Made by a program: the position numbers and the translations under genes
From: Lachnospiraceae bacterium
GTDB taxonomy: Bacteria; Bacillota; Clostridia; Lachnospirales; Lachnospiraceae
Direction: 5' to 3'
NCBI GenBank assembly: GCA_028692055.1
Contig: JAQUYA010000001.1
Location: 31,321 to 95,320 of the forward strand
DNA length: 64,000 bases
In this document: one piece after another, positions 33,595 through 41,160 of the stretch
How positions within the stretch are numbered: the stretch's first letter is position 1
Layout of the letters: the number at the start of each line of letters is the position of its first letter
Notes under the pieces: generated by a model
Databases searched by the model: none
What the model saw: the letters and a program-made list of their open reading frames with translations, nothing else
What the model was told of the DNA's origin: nothing

Positions 33595-33773
33595 TTTGTC
33601 GCCATCTCTCCGAACTGTATTAGTTCTGCTGTACTGCTTTGTAATACTTTTGCCATGTTAACAATATTATCTGCTCGTGGCGTCCGTTCGCACGAAATAT
33701 ACCGGCTAATGGTTACCTCTGATATCTGTGTGAGTTTAGCAAGCTCTCTTTGATTAATTCCCAAATGATTCAT
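33591..33773 (-). CDS. Cro/CI-type helix-turn-helix regulator, possibly frame-disrupted
   Basis: The visible 60 residues (GINQRELAKLTQISEVTIS, RTPRADNIVNMAKVLQSST) are an HTH_3 domain lacking its first helix. The missing helix is encoded just upstream in the same frame (WRREFSKRILKKM), but the only start with a good ribosome site (GGGAGG, ATG at 33,825) is in another frame. One base fewer in the A6 run after that ATG would join them into a normal regulator of about 77 residues. So the gene is either broken, read by slippage at the A-run, or started at a rare codon. It is the only Cro/CI-like protein in the window. Confidence 0.72.
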   Translation of the reverse strand: MNHLGINQRELAKLTQISEVTISRYISCERTPRADNIVNMAKVLQSSTAELIQFGEMATK

Positions 33774-33839
33774 TTTCTTTAAAATTCTTTTTGAAAATTC
33801 TCGACGCCATTCTTTTTTCAGTCATATATGAATATCCTC

Positions 33840-34110
33840 CCTTCTATTTGGAAATTTATAGCTACTGGACAAATGCCCACTTTTATTTGTCACTTTATAT
33901 ATATCTTTAATCTTTTTATCACAATTAAATAGAGAAAATAAGTGGGCAAGTGGGCAAAAAGTCCGCAAACCCGCATAAACACTGGGTTTTTTGTGGACAC
34001 TTTCCATTTGGAAAGCGGGCAAAGTGGGCAGAAAATGGCCAAAAATGCTTTCCATTTGGAAAGTTTGCAAAATAAAAGTGCTTGTAACCCACTTTCCGTT
34101 TGGAAAACTT
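33840..34110. repeat. Repeated CTTTCC-N4-GGAAAG palindromes: operators or origin
   Basis: Three inverted repeats CTTTCC(A/G)TTTGGAAA lie at 34,000, 34,048 and 34,092, about 44-48 bp apart, with a half copy near 33,845. Between them are several AGTGGGCA-type repeats. The stretch has no credible gene and separates the regulator gene from the DUF5688 gene. Regular spacing suggests multiple binding sites: repressor operators or replication iterons. Confidence 0.55.
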
Positions 34111-34194
34111 AACAAAAATGGCCCAAATTCATCTCTTTTACAAGACAAAAATGGGCCTTTATTTCACTTATTTATACTCAATTTACAACTTATT

Positions 34195-35052
34195 TTACTG
34201 CCATCCGGTACCTTTTCTATACAAATATACATGGTCTGACAGTCGTTCTTCAGCGTCTACTTCCGTCCGATTGACCTCTTTTACCATATCATTCATAAGC
34301 TCAATCGTCTGTACGCTCTCCGTTACTGGTAGCAAAAGTACCTCGTGAGTACTCGAAGGAATCACCACCAAATCTGCATTCATACGCTCCGCAAACGATT
34401 CTAATACATCCGTATCCAATATTCTCGAAGCTCCGTACATACGCGAGTGATTTGTCATCACATACAAAGGCGGTACCCCCATATCATCGAAACCAGAAAA
34501 ACCAAGCTCATTCAAGATATCTACCATGTTTGTAACGACAGTTTCTTCCTTATTAAATAGCATGATTGCCTGTTGATAAGCGTCCTCAAATGATACACCC
34601 CAAACCTCCAGCAATTGATTTGTTACTTTTATGTAAGCATTTGTTTCATCATTCGTAGGCAATATTACATAAATAATCACGGCAAGATCAAGAAAACTCT
34701 CGTATGGTATCTGTGATAATAACTCTCTATTTTCTGCCTGGTTTATGATTCGTAGACTTAAATACTCCTTCATAAAATCATATTGTAGCATCTGATCACT
34801 GATACTATGAACGTGCTCGTCTGTATATTCTCGATAAATTCTGACGACTTCCAACGCAATGGAGTCTGTGGATAGACCATCGGCAATCATCGAGTCCAAA
34901 TAAATTATAGGTGCTATATTACTATGCTCTGCCGATAATACAATCGCGTTGAGCTTAACACCATTCAATTTATCTACTTCTTGCGCCTGCGCTGTAACAT
35001 TTTCTACCAAATACTGTACCTTTTTAACTATATCATTTATTAAGTTAGTCAT
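34195..35052 (-). CDS. DUF5688 family protein
   Basis: The 285-residue protein has the DUF5688 end pattern: PPLYVMTNHSRMYGASRIL, FAERMNADLVVIPSSTHEVL, and MVKEVNRTEVDAEERLSDHV. The family is widespread in Lachnospiraceae, often on mobile elements, and has no known activity. The N-terminal half is helical and acidic. Start has GGAG. It is the first gene after the repeat region. Confidence 0.88.
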   Translation of the reverse strand: MTNLINDIVKKVQYLVENVTAQAQEVDKLNGVKLNAIVLSAEHSNIAPIIYLDSMIADGLSTDSIALEVVRIYREYTDEHVHSISDQMLQYDFMKEYLSLRIINQAENRELLSQIPYESFLDLAVIIYVILPTNDETNAYIKVTNQLLEVWGVSFEDAYQQAIMLFNKEETVVTNMVDILNELGFSGFDDMGVPPLYVMTNHSRMYGASRILDTDVLESFAERMNADLVVIPSSTHEVLLLPVTESVQTIELMNDMVKEVNRTEVDAEERLSDHVYLYRKGTGWQ

Positions 35053-35147
35053 ATACTTTTCTCCTTTCGTTTGCTCAAACTATTGGATTGCTTAGACTAA
35101 TAATGAATTAGCACAATGGAATCACCCCCTATCATAGTCGCAAAATA

Positions 35148-35366
35148 TCATCTCCATACTCTGCCAGTTATTTTATCCTTTAAGACAATACGTCCTTCTA
35201 CTTCGAAACCTGCATTTTCTGTAATATAAAAGAGAGTTTCTAACAACTCGTGGAATCTATCATTTTCTTCCATCGATGCGTTATCAACTCTCTTAATTGC
35301 TTTAAATGCAGTAGGGTCTGGGTATCCCTCCCCGTTTAGATATAAATTATTGTTTTTGCTGCCCAA
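35148..35366 (-). CDS. Small phage protein, TTG start
   Basis: Seventy-two residues from a TTG placed after AGGAGGTGTACCCGG; the upstream sequence in this frame is the preceding gene's 3' end. Contains NGEGYPDPTAFKAIKRVD and a helical C-terminus (FHELLETLFYITENAGFEVE), ending DKITGRVWR. The YPDPTA-type block is common in short Firmicute phage proteins. Function unknown. Confidence 0.72.
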   Translation of the reverse strand: MGSKNNNLYLNGEGYPDPTAFKAIKRVDNASMEENDRFHELLETLFYITENAGFEVEGRIVLKDKITGRVWR

Positions 35367-35379
35367 CCGGGTACACCTC

Positions 35380-35529
35380 CTATTTTTGTGTTTCTTGTTC
35401 CGATTTATGAAACTTATCAAAAGACTTGCAAGTAGCACAATGTTCTAAGCATTTGCATATACGGCTGATAATGCTATATATACATAAATAAATTAACATT
35501 ACTAATACACACATTTGTAAAAAGTTCAT
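35380..35529 (-). CDS. Small Cys-containing membrane peptide
   Basis: Forty-nine residues from ATG with AGGAGG: a hydrophobic N-terminus (MNFLQMCVLVMLIYLCIYSI) and a tail with CKCLEHCATCKSF. The cysteine pattern might bind metal. Its stop is part of the next gene's ribosome site (TAGGAGG). No family recognised. Confidence 0.65.
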   Translation of the reverse strand: MNFLQMCVLVMLIYLCIYSIISRICKCLEHCATCKSFDKFHKSEQETQK

Positions 35530-35539
35530 TTGTAACCTC

Positions 35540-35695
35540 CTATTTTTCTTTTACGTAATACTCTGGTATATACGAATTTTTCCTTACCGCAATGGCAATA
35601 CATTCGCAACATGGTTCTTTTTCTTCTGCTACTTTAGCGTGCTTACACGAAGAACAATACTGTTCAAAACGTACAAATTTATCATGATTTTCCAT
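35540..35695 (-). CDS. Small zinc-ribbon-like protein
   Basis: Fifty-one residues, with cysteines arranged as CSSC ... CCEC (QYCSSCKHAKVAEE, KEPCCECIAIAVRKN). This resembles very small zinc-ribbon proteins common in phage early regions. It starts inside the end of the preceding 67-residue gene, without a strong ribosome site of its own, so it is probably translationally coupled. Confidence 0.65.
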   Translation of the reverse strand: MENHDKFVRFEQYCSSCKHAKVAEEKEPCCECIAIAVRKNSYIPEYYVKEK

Positions 35696-35885
35696 CTAAC
35701 GCCTCCATAATTTCTTTTAACGAAACCCCTTTTATTTTTTCATACATCTCTTCGGCTTCTTTACCGTTTACAGCTCTGATCACTTCAATTTCGTTATTAA
35801 CCCGTTTTCCAACAACCATAGACGTTGCGTCAGCTCCTTTTGAATAATCAAATCCAACTAGGAACACTTCATTAAATCCGTTCAT
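35682..35885 (-). CDS. Small protein, paralogue of the 41161-41340 product
   Basis: Sixty-seven residues: VFLVGFDYSKGADATSMVVG, NNEIEVIRAVNGKEAEEMY. It aligns by eye with the 59-residue protein at 41161-41340 (YLVSWDFTNGKDKYIVLVG, KEVNVVNAFEGPEAKDI), so the two appear to be duplicated. Start has AAGGAG. Function unknown. Confidence 0.72.
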   Translation of the reverse strand: MNGFNEVFLVGFDYSKGADATSMVVGKRVNNEIEVIRAVNGKEAEEMYEKIKGVSLKEIMEALDGKS

Positions 35886-35904
35886 TTATTTCTCCTTTTG
35901 ATAA

Positions 35905-35937
35905 AAAGAAAAGAGCCTAAGTTTCCTTAAGCCCCTT
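35905..35937 (-). terminator. Intrinsic terminator
   Basis: GGGCTTAAG-GAAA-CTTAGGCTC stem-loop followed by TTTTCTTTT on the minus strand, downstream of the 49-residue gene. The same GAAA-loop terminator recurs at 55,771-55,797. Confidence 0.85.
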
Positions 35938-35941
35938 ACTT

Positions 35942-36091
35942 TTATTTATGTTTGGTCATATCTAATGCTTTAATTACTATTTTTAAAATATCTTTTTCTG
36001 AAAGTTTTTCTACATCTTTTTCTTGTATTCTACAACAAAATTGATTGTAGTGTTTTCCTTTGTAATTAAAATTTTCTAAAGTAATCCGCAT
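35942..36091 (-). CDS. Small protein behind motif (b)
   Basis: Forty-nine residues: MRITLENFNYKGKHYNQFCC, then a helical KLSEKDILKIVIKALDMTKHK. Its start has GAGAGGTG. It forms a single-gene unit: promoter-like motif (b) upstream and an intrinsic terminator directly after its stop. Function unknown. Confidence 0.7.
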   Translation of the reverse strand: MRITLENFNYKGKHYNQFCCRIQEKDVEKLSEKDILKIVIKALDMTKHK

Positions 36092-36109
36092 AATTTTACA
36101 CCTCTCTTT

Positions 36110-36137
36110 CATTAAAGAGCTTGTTTATTACGCGAAT
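36110..36137 (-). promoter_or_regulatory. 28-nt promoter-like motif, copy (b)
   Basis: CGCG ... ACA ... TTTAATG in the common spacing, lying entirely within the last codons and stop of the preceding gene (SRNKQAL end). Drives the 49-residue gene. Confidence 0.7.
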
Positions 36138-36333
36138 ATTTATCAAGTTTTTCATAAACTCTCAATTCCAGACCAGCATTGTCAGCTAAACTAGCCGCCG
36201 AAAACTCCAGAATCTTATCCGGGTATTTAACTCTCATCTGTTCTCTGTATTTACCACTATCAGCTAAGATTCCTTGCCAGTTTTCTTGGGTATTTTCTAG
36301 TTTAAGAGTTTCTAAATGATTTAATTTATACAT
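36112..36333 (-). CDS. Small phage protein overlapping ThyX-like gene
   Basis: Seventy-three residues from MYKLNHLETLKLENTQENWQ; the start overlaps the stop of the gene before it by 8 bases. Conserved-looking: SGKYREQMRVKYPDKILEF and AGLELRVYEKLDKYSRN. Upstream in-frame ATGs are inside the preceding gene. The final codons contain promoter-like motif (b). Function unknown. Confidence 0.7.
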   Translation of the reverse strand: MYKLNHLETLKLENTQENWQGILADSGKYREQMRVKYPDKILEFSAASLADNAGLELRVYEKLDKYSRNKQAL

Positions 36334-37396
36334 CGTGCTTCTCACATTCTTTTTCATCATCCGTGAGTGGAATATCACTGTGTACGCATCTCTCACCTGT
36401 AACAACATTGGTGCTCCAGTATGCGTTGGTCCTGGTTAAAAGTTCTTCTATAGTTTCTTCCTCAACTGGGGGATTTCTTAACTCTTCAATATTAAATTGT
36501 TGCTGATTAGAATATAAACTTTCGTTCGGAGTATTAAATTCAGCAACTTTCTTACCATCTGCAAATAGCTCCACCGTTTTGGTAGTATCGCCAGTAATCA
36601 ATTCAGAATATGGTAAAGTCTTAATCCAATCACAGAAACCATGATAAGGATACATATAATGGACGTCATCGCCTTGTCGAATCACTAAATCCGGTTCGTG
36701 TTCACTCCACTCATCCAACTTATGATTTTTTCTCATTGGATAGATGCCAGCCAGGACTTCATAATTCAGCATAATTGTTCGCTTCTGGTTATAACTGCTA
36801 GGTAATAACTGAATCATCTGCCACCACAAATCTTTTTTACAGGTTATCTCTTTGATAAATGCTGCTTTATCTTTATCGGACATGCTATCATACCTTAAAT
36901 ACCAATCTCTATACTCATTTAGAGCTTCAATAACACCATCCAAATCGAGACGGCTCGGCGTTATCAAATGCTCATGTGAAAAATCACCCCGTTCAAACTC
37001 TTTCGCAGCAATCTTATGCATGGTGCTACAGCTATTAGCCACAGTCCCTACTTTGTATGTATCAAACTCTTTCCACCAATATAAAGGAGCTGTGATATCT
37101 ACATAGACAACAATCATTCTACGGTATTTTGCATGAACCGGACCACCTGCCGCAAGACGTTTCATAAGGTCAATATCATTAGGCCCAATGACATATAATT
37201 GTTCTTCTCCTTCTGAACAAGCATAACCATTGCGACATTTAATAGAATAATTACACTCACCGCACGTTTTATGAGAACCTGGAACCTCTTCACATCCTTC
37301 TTCGCTATCGCTTTTATCCCAACTATTTTTAGGATTTCTCATTCCTCTAATTGCCGAGTCCCAGCCTACTACTCTTGTGTTTTCAAATTTAATCAT
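36326..37396 (-). CDS. ThyX-like phage protein
   Basis: The 356-residue protein belongs to a conserved Firmicute phage type resembling flavin-dependent thymidylate synthase: HAKYRRMIVVYVDITAPLYW, TYKVGTVANSCSTMHKIAA, MIQLLPSSYNQKRTIMLNYE, RKNHKLDEW. ThyX has comparable RHR, LP-xx-Y and N-xxxL ... R blocks. The exact RHRxxxxxxxS motif is not present, so catalytic activity is uncertain. A Cys-rich insertion near the N-terminus (CGECNYSIKCRNGYAC) and a 90-residue acidic C-terminal extension are notable. If active it would make dTMP for phage DNA. Confidence 0.62.
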   Translation of the reverse strand: MIKFENTRVVGWDSAIRGMRNPKNSWDKSDSEEGCEEVPGSHKTCGECNYSIKCRNGYACSEGEEQLYVIGPNDIDLMKRLAAGGPVHAKYRRMIVVYVDITAPLYWWKEFDTYKVGTVANSCSTMHKIAAKEFERGDFSHEHLITPSRLDLDGVIEALNEYRDWYLRYDSMSDKDKAAFIKEITCKKDLWWQMIQLLPSSYNQKRTIMLNYEVLAGIYPMRKNHKLDEWSEHEPDLVIRQGDDVHYMYPYHGFCDWIKTLPYSELITGDTTKTVELFADGKKVAEFNTPNESLYSNQQQFNIEELRNPPVEEETIEELLTRTNAYWSTNVVTGERCVHSDIPLTDDEKECEKHDV

Positions 37397-37408
37397 TTAA
37401 TTTCTCCT

Positions 37409-37873
37409 TTACTTAATGTTTTGATACATCTCTACGAACAACTGTGTTTCTTTCTTGTATTCTTCATTGGAAAGTCTTACGATTTTATCAATTGGATACT
37501 CCTTATCAAGCATTAACCAATTATAAAACCATAACTGCATGTAATCTAATTTTGGAATAATAGGATTTTCGTCTGGTAATACCCCTGCTCTAATCAGTCT
37601 AGTGTTGATGTCTTGCACATTTTGTCTAAACCAATTTTTATATTGTGCGCAAGGGTGAATATCTAATGGTACTTCCTTTACAGAATACCCATTTAATAAT
37701 TGCTTAACAATATGTATAAAAGATGTACCGGTCCTCCTACTTATCCAAATTTCAGATGGTATAGCAGCTTTATCAAGAAGATAATCTTTTTGCCAATCAT
37801 ATAATTTGAAACCAAATTCGGCTTCTATTTGTGAAATTACGTATTCGTTAATCAATTGATTTTCCTCCATCAT
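37409..37873 (-). CDS. P-loop/helicase N-terminus-like phage protein
   Basis: The 154-residue protein has KLYDWQKDYLLDKAAIP, resembling the Q-motif of helicases, and WISRRTGTSFIHIVKQLL, a degenerate Walker A (RRTGTS in place of xRRTGKT). The remaining helicase motifs are absent. Similar short proteins occur in Firmicute phages. It may bind but not hydrolyse nucleotide; function unknown. Confidence 0.65.
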   Translation of the reverse strand: MMEENQLINEYVISQIEAEFGFKLYDWQKDYLLDKAAIPSEIWISRRTGTSFIHIVKQLLNGYSVKEVPLDIHPCAQYKNWFRQNVQDINTRLIRAGVLPDENPIIPKLDYMQLWFYNWLMLDKEYPIDKIVRLSNEEYKKETQLFVEMYQNIK

Positions 37874-38190
37874 TTTGTCAATTCACCATTTGTAAACAAT
37901 TCAGAATATTCCTTAGTAACAAAGACTTTTAACTTCTCAGTCAAGTTTTTATTTTCAGAGGTCAAGTCAGTAATCGTTTTATTTAGTGATGCATTGGTAT
38001 TAGTTAGCGAGGTTACTTGATTTGTTAACTTATTAATTCTTTCAACATTCTGATATACTTTAAATTCCTCCGGATGTTCCATGACATATTTTGCAAATTC
38101 GTTACAGTTCCTAATACCAAAATATAAACAAATACCAGTTGTAGCAACTGCTCCACTTATTATTGCTATCTTTAAAATATTATTTTTCAT
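37870..38190 (-). CDS. Membrane-anchored coiled-coil protein
   Basis: The 106-residue protein has an N-terminal hydrophobic segment (about 5-24, LKIAIISGAVATTGICLYFG) and a long heptad region (about 50-90, INKLTNQVTSLTNTNASLNK, TDLTSENKNLTEKLKVF). A single-pass anchor with an oligomerising stalk is likely. Start has GGAG; it overlaps the next gene by four bases. Function unknown. Confidence 0.72.
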   Translation of the reverse strand: MKNNILKIAIISGAVATTGICLYFGIRNCNEFAKYVMEHPEEFKVYQNVERINKLTNQVTSLTNTNASLNKTITDLTSENKNLTEKLKVFVTKEYSELFTNGELTK

Positions 38191-38199
38191 AAGAATCTC

Positions 38200-38421
38200 C
38201 TATCTGAAATTGTTTATTAAAAACACACCGGTTTCTAATTTGTTGTTAATGGTTATTTGACCATGACCAAAAAGACATCTACTAAAACATTTGGCAGTCT
38301 GAGAATTACAAATAATGCAGTTCACTCTCGGATATCTTTTTAGTATCTTCTCAAGTTCTTCGGTCGTAGAACTCGTAGTGAGCTGGTATTTATTTTCATG
38401 AGTAATATCTTTGTTAATCAT
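38200..38421 (-). CDS. Small Cys-containing phage protein
   Basis: Seventy-three residues with RYPRVNCIICNSQTAKCFSRC, a cysteine group that may bind metal. Start has TAGGAGGTG. It sits in a run of short early/middle genes. No family recognised. Confidence 0.68.
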   Translation of the reverse strand: MINKDITHENKYQLTTSSTTEELEKILKRYPRVNCIICNSQTAKCFSRCLFGHGQITINNKLETGVFLINNFR

Positions 38422-38435
38422 CTTCTACACACCTC

Positions 38436-38708
38436 CTATTTATCAACCAAATGTTTGTATTTTTCGTAAATTAACTGAAGGATGATTTGTTCCTGAATGT
38501 GATTATCATGTTCCAATACCGCACATTTTGCCTCACATTGATGGTTCGATAAAATACATTCTTTATTAAATTTAAGTTCACGTTTCAATTTAGAAATAAA
38601 TCGTTCTACAGTTTCTTTAGATATATGCATATCTAAATTATTATTCTCCACAATTACTTCCAAAAGATCGTCTAATTCTTCCAACAATGTTAATTCCCTA
38701 GTTTTCAT
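38436..38708 (-). CDS. Small helical phage protein
   Basis: Ninety residues, helical throughout (LLEELDDLLEVIVENNNLDM, ETVERFISKLKRELKFN) with a central cysteine cluster CILSNHQCEAKCAVLEHD. Its start overlaps the end of the preceding gene, with GGAGGTAT 7-8 nt upstream. Function unknown. Confidence 0.68.
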   Translation of the reverse strand: MKTRELTLLEELDDLLEVIVENNNLDMHISKETVERFISKLKRELKFNKECILSNHQCEAKCAVLEHDNHIQEQIILQLIYEKYKHLVDK

Positions 38709-38880
38709 TTTCAGATACCTCCATTTTAATTTCGATATTATCCGGAACTACGACGGCTTCAAAACCTGGTGGCAGCACCACAACACCAGTCTCTACTTGC
38801 CTACGTATATTCTCATGAAATTTTGAAAGTTTATCTGGGCGCATCATCCGCTGGCATTTAATTACTAAAATTTCACTCAC
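38698..38880 (-). CDS. Small conserved phage protein, GTG start
   Basis: Sixty residues from GTG after GGAGAGGAG: MRPDKLSKFHENIRRQVETG, VVVLPPGFEAVVVPDNIEI. The VVVLPxGF pattern is seen in short Firmicute phage proteins. Its start overlaps the HAD-DUF551 stop (GTGA). Function unknown. Confidence 0.72.
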   Translation of the reverse strand: MSEILVIKCQRMMRPDKLSKFHENIRRQVETGVVVLPPGFEAVVVPDNIEIKMEVSENEN

Positions 38881-39440
38881 GACTCTCCTCTCCTATCTCC
38901 ATCTGGTGGTAATGGCATCCAGTGAGTTACTTTAACAGCCAATGCTTCTTCTGCATCACCAAACTCATAATCTTCAAAGTGCCATTTTCCATTTCTTAAT
39001 TCAGCTATATGTGGAACTCCATATGAACCACTTCCATCCACACCAAATCTAGCTTGAACCAGCACCCAATCAAATATCGGTTTTGGCGGTAACCAATCTT
39101 CTACCGAAATCCAATTGTTTGGTTGTTCTAAAAACTGACTCCAGGCTTTATCGTCAATGTACTTCGTGGCAAATATTTTTCTGCTATCAGAACCACCAGC
39201 CCATTCAATGCTCTCCGGCAGATTTTCGTTCACAGCGTCAAAGGTGAGTCCTTTTTCTGCACACCAATCTACTGCATTCTGTAATAACTCTCCACAACGA
39301 CATGTCCATAAGATTAATTTGCAACCAGCTTGTTTAGCCCCTTGTAAATATAGAATTAATATACCATTCTCTTTTCCAATCTCAGGCCATTTGTTTTCAC
39401 ATAAAGTACCATCAAAATCAACTGCAATTATCTTATTCAT
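38877..39440 (-). CDS. HAD-like phosphatase fused to DUF551
   Basis: About 187 residues from MNKIIAVDFDGTLCENKWPE, chosen because GGAGGTG stands upstream. Residues 1-110 are a HAD fold: DFDGTL nucleophile (D8, D10) and ILWTCRCGE, KYIDDKA motif region. The C-terminal 70 residues (NWISVEDWLPPKPIFDWVLV, KVTHWMPLPPDGD) match DUF551, usually a separate short phage protein. Nucleotide or sugar phosphatase activity is possible. The fusion of these two common phage modules is a point of interest. Confidence 0.82.
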   Translation of the reverse strand: MNKIIAVDFDGTLCENKWPEIGKENGILILYLQGAKQAGCKLILWTCRCGELLQNAVDWCAEKGLTFDAVNENLPESIEWAGGSDSRKIFATKYIDDKAWSQFLEQPNNWISVEDWLPPKPIFDWVLVQARFGVDGSGSYGVPHIAELRNGKWHFEDYEFGDAEEALAVKVTHWMPLPPDGDRRGES

Positions 39441-39570
39441 TCGACACCTCCATTCCAACTACATCATCAACAGGAACTACTAATACTGGAGATTGTCCTT
39501 TCGCTTCTAATATCAATTCTCTATTTTTTAAGGCTTCATAATTTTCAACACTTATCCAAATCTTATTCAT
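39433..39570 (-). CDS. Very small phage protein
   Basis: Forty-five residues from MNKIWISVENYEALKNREL, with AAAAGGAG upstream; longer starts lack a site. Ends VVPVDDVVGMEVSNE. Its stop overlaps the HAD-DUF551 start region by 8 bases. Function unknown. Confidence 0.66.
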   Translation of the reverse strand: MNKIWISVENYEALKNRELILEAKGQSPVLVVPVDDVVGMEVSNE

Positions 39571-39584
39571 AATTTTTCTCCTTT

Positions 39585-39704
39585 TCAAATATCGTTTGTT
39601 AGAGCAATTAACCAAGTATACAGTTTCCATTTAAACCCATCCTGCCGAAATATGTGCTTGTTTGCTAAGTTACGAAAGAAGATGTTAAGTTCACGTTTTA
39701 TCAT
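39585..39704 (-). CDS. Possible very small gene
   Basis: Thirty-nine residues (MIKRELNIFFRNLANKHIF start), basic and aromatic. Its ATG overlaps the DUF5662 stop, with AGAGG upstream. Fills an otherwise empty interval. Coding status uncertain. Confidence 0.4.
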   Translation of the reverse strand: MIKRELNIFFRNLANKHIFRQDGFKWKLYTWLIALTNDI

Positions 39705-40224
39705 TAATATTTTCCTCTAATTTATCTTTAATCTGCTCTAAAATATCATCAACGGTTTTTCTTGTGTAATCACTTAATTTCATATAAGTTTTGTGCTTGT
39801 CATACCAGTCAAAAATTTCCATTAATTTTCCATCTTTCCAACTGAATGCCCACCAGTCGCAAATCATTTCAAGAATATACTCGTATGGCATATCCAGAGG
39901 AATAATTCCCTCAGTTGGTTCATCATTAATCAAAACCCAATGTTGCCAATGATGCGGATTATTGTGTATGTGTAATAACCAAGCCTCATAATATGCTTGC
40001 TTTGCAGCATAAGATTTATTATTACCATAGAACCATGCATCATAAGCATCATATTCATTTGGAGCATCTTTAGAATAATCATGTGCAAATTCCATCTGGT
40101 GTCGTATGTGAGCATCGTTTGGAACGTCTTCTAATAACTGTGGAAGATTCTCCTCAATCCACAAATATCCTTTTAATACGTTTGCTTTGTGTTGCCTCAA
40201 ATATAAATCGTACTCTATACTCAT
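39691..40224 (-). CDS. DUF5662 family protein
   Basis: The 177-residue protein has HH-rich blocks typical of this family: HDYSKDAPNEYDAYDAWFYG, HIHNNPHHWQHWVLINDEP, LDMPYEYILEMICDWWAFSW. The spaced His/Asp pattern looks like an HD-type metal site, an inference. Common in Firmicute phages and bacteria; activity unknown. ATGA overlap with the membrane gene upstream. Confidence 0.85.
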   Translation of the reverse strand: MSIEYDLYLRQHKANVLKGYLWIEENLPQLLEDVPNDAHIRHQMEFAHDYSKDAPNEYDAYDAWFYGNNKSYAAKQAYYEAWLLHIHNNPHHWQHWVLINDEPTEGIIPLDMPYEYILEMICDWWAFSWKDGKLMEIFDWYDKHKTYMKLSDYTRKTVDDILEQIKDKLEENINDKT

Positions 40225-40346
40225 TTTCTGTCCTCCTTAGAATTTATCCATATAAACATTCCTAATAATAGAAGTAAGCTATACACATTCAAATCAAAAA
40301 AGTGCCAAAACCCAATAAAAAATAAAATCATGCCAAATAAATCCAT
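40221..40346 (-). CDS. 41-residue membrane peptide
   Basis: Nearly all hydrophobic (MDLFGMILFFIGFWHFFDLN, LLLLLGMFIWINS) with two possible membrane segments. Overlaps both neighbours (TAATG and ATGA), and its end encodes the AAGGAGG site of the next gene. Function unknown. Confidence 0.65.
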   Translation of the reverse strand: MDLFGMILFFIGFWHFFDLNVYSLLLLLGMFIWINSKEDRK

Positions 40347-40612
40347 TATTTTTTCTTTTCCTCCTGCTTCTTAGCAAATTCTTCATATTTGGTTTTCTTT
40401 ACTGTAATCATCATGAACGTAGCGATAACAGCTATAAAATTCATCAATGGAATAAAATATATCCAATGATTAATTATCCTTTTAAATAGACTGTTCTTTT
40501 TCTCTGCTTTCCAACCGTTGTCTTCAATTCCCTGCTTACATAGGATGCAAAATCCATCACATGTCAAAAGACATAAAATTGATATTGCAATATGTAATTT
40601 TAAAAGCCACAT
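40346..40612 (-). CDS. Two-pass membrane protein
   Basis: Eighty-eight residues with membrane segments about 4-22 and 50-70 and a lysine-rich tail (KKTKYEEFAKKQEEKKK). Start has AGGAGG. Part of a coupled run of small genes. Function unknown. Confidence 0.7.
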   Translation of the reverse strand: MWLLKLHIAISILCLLTCDGFCILCKQGIEDNGWKAEKKNSLFKRIINHWIYFIPLMNFIAVIATFMMITVKKTKYEEFAKKQEEKKK

Positions 40613-40899
40613 TATTTATTTCCTCCTATAACATCTATTCCTGTTTCGTCAATACACATCTGGTTAATATCTAAACCACGGTTTACGCAATCCATCCAAA
40701 TTTCTTGAGATTCTACAAATATAGAATTGATTGCGTCTGCTTTGTCGTTTTCCGGCATATCAAGAAGCCTATATAAAGCAATAGCCAAAGCTGCATAGAT
40801 TTGAGGTGTATCCTTATCCGCTGCTTCGGCTACATGTGAACTTCTATTTCGTTCTGCCACAGCCAATATGCTGTTTATTAATGCATTATTCTTTGCCAT
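40612..40899 (-). CDS. Conserved small phage protein
   Basis: Ninety-five residues, helical: INSILAVAERNRSSHVAEAA, TPQIYAALAIALYRLLDMPE, DINQMCIDETGIDVIGGNK. Soluble. Start has TAGGAGAG. Lies between small membrane and small soluble genes in the middle region. Function unknown. Confidence 0.7.
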   Translation of the reverse strand: MAKNNALINSILAVAERNRSSHVAEAADKDTPQIYAALAIALYRLLDMPENDKADAINSIFVESQEIWMDCVNRGLDINQMCIDETGIDVIGGNK

Positions 40900-40907
40900 A
40901 TTCTCTC

Positions 40908-41159
40908 CTACTCATAGCAGCACCCATTAACATCTAACGTAAACGTGTCATTTTTAGCATCAGTATTAAGAAGTACCTCTCTGTAATCATATGTAGTTTG
41001 ATTATCATTTAATTCCAATGCATTGCAAACTGTTATCCATAATTTTTCAATATCTGCTATTGTTTTGAGATTATAGATAATTCCGTCACTAAACAAATTT
41101 TTATCAAAGGGTATCAGACACTCATCATCTATATTGTATCTAATTTGTACTTTATACAT
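40908..41159 (-). CDS. Small phage protein
   Basis: Eighty-three residues from MYKVQIRYNIDDECLIPFDK, with AGGAGG upstream. Aromatic and acidic; ends FTLDVNGCCYE. The start lies 1 base past the preceding stop. Function unknown. Confidence 0.7.
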   Translation of the reverse strand: MYKVQIRYNIDDECLIPFDKNLFSDGIIYNLKTIADIEKLWITVCNALELNDNQTTYDYREVLLNTDAKNDTFTLDVNGCCYE

Positions 41160-41160
41160 A

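Noticed and set aside
33822..34148. 108-residue open frame over the palindromic repeats
   Set aside because: Its composition follows the DNA repeats (FQMES appears repeatedly from the palindrome), and no ribosome site or family resemblance is seen.
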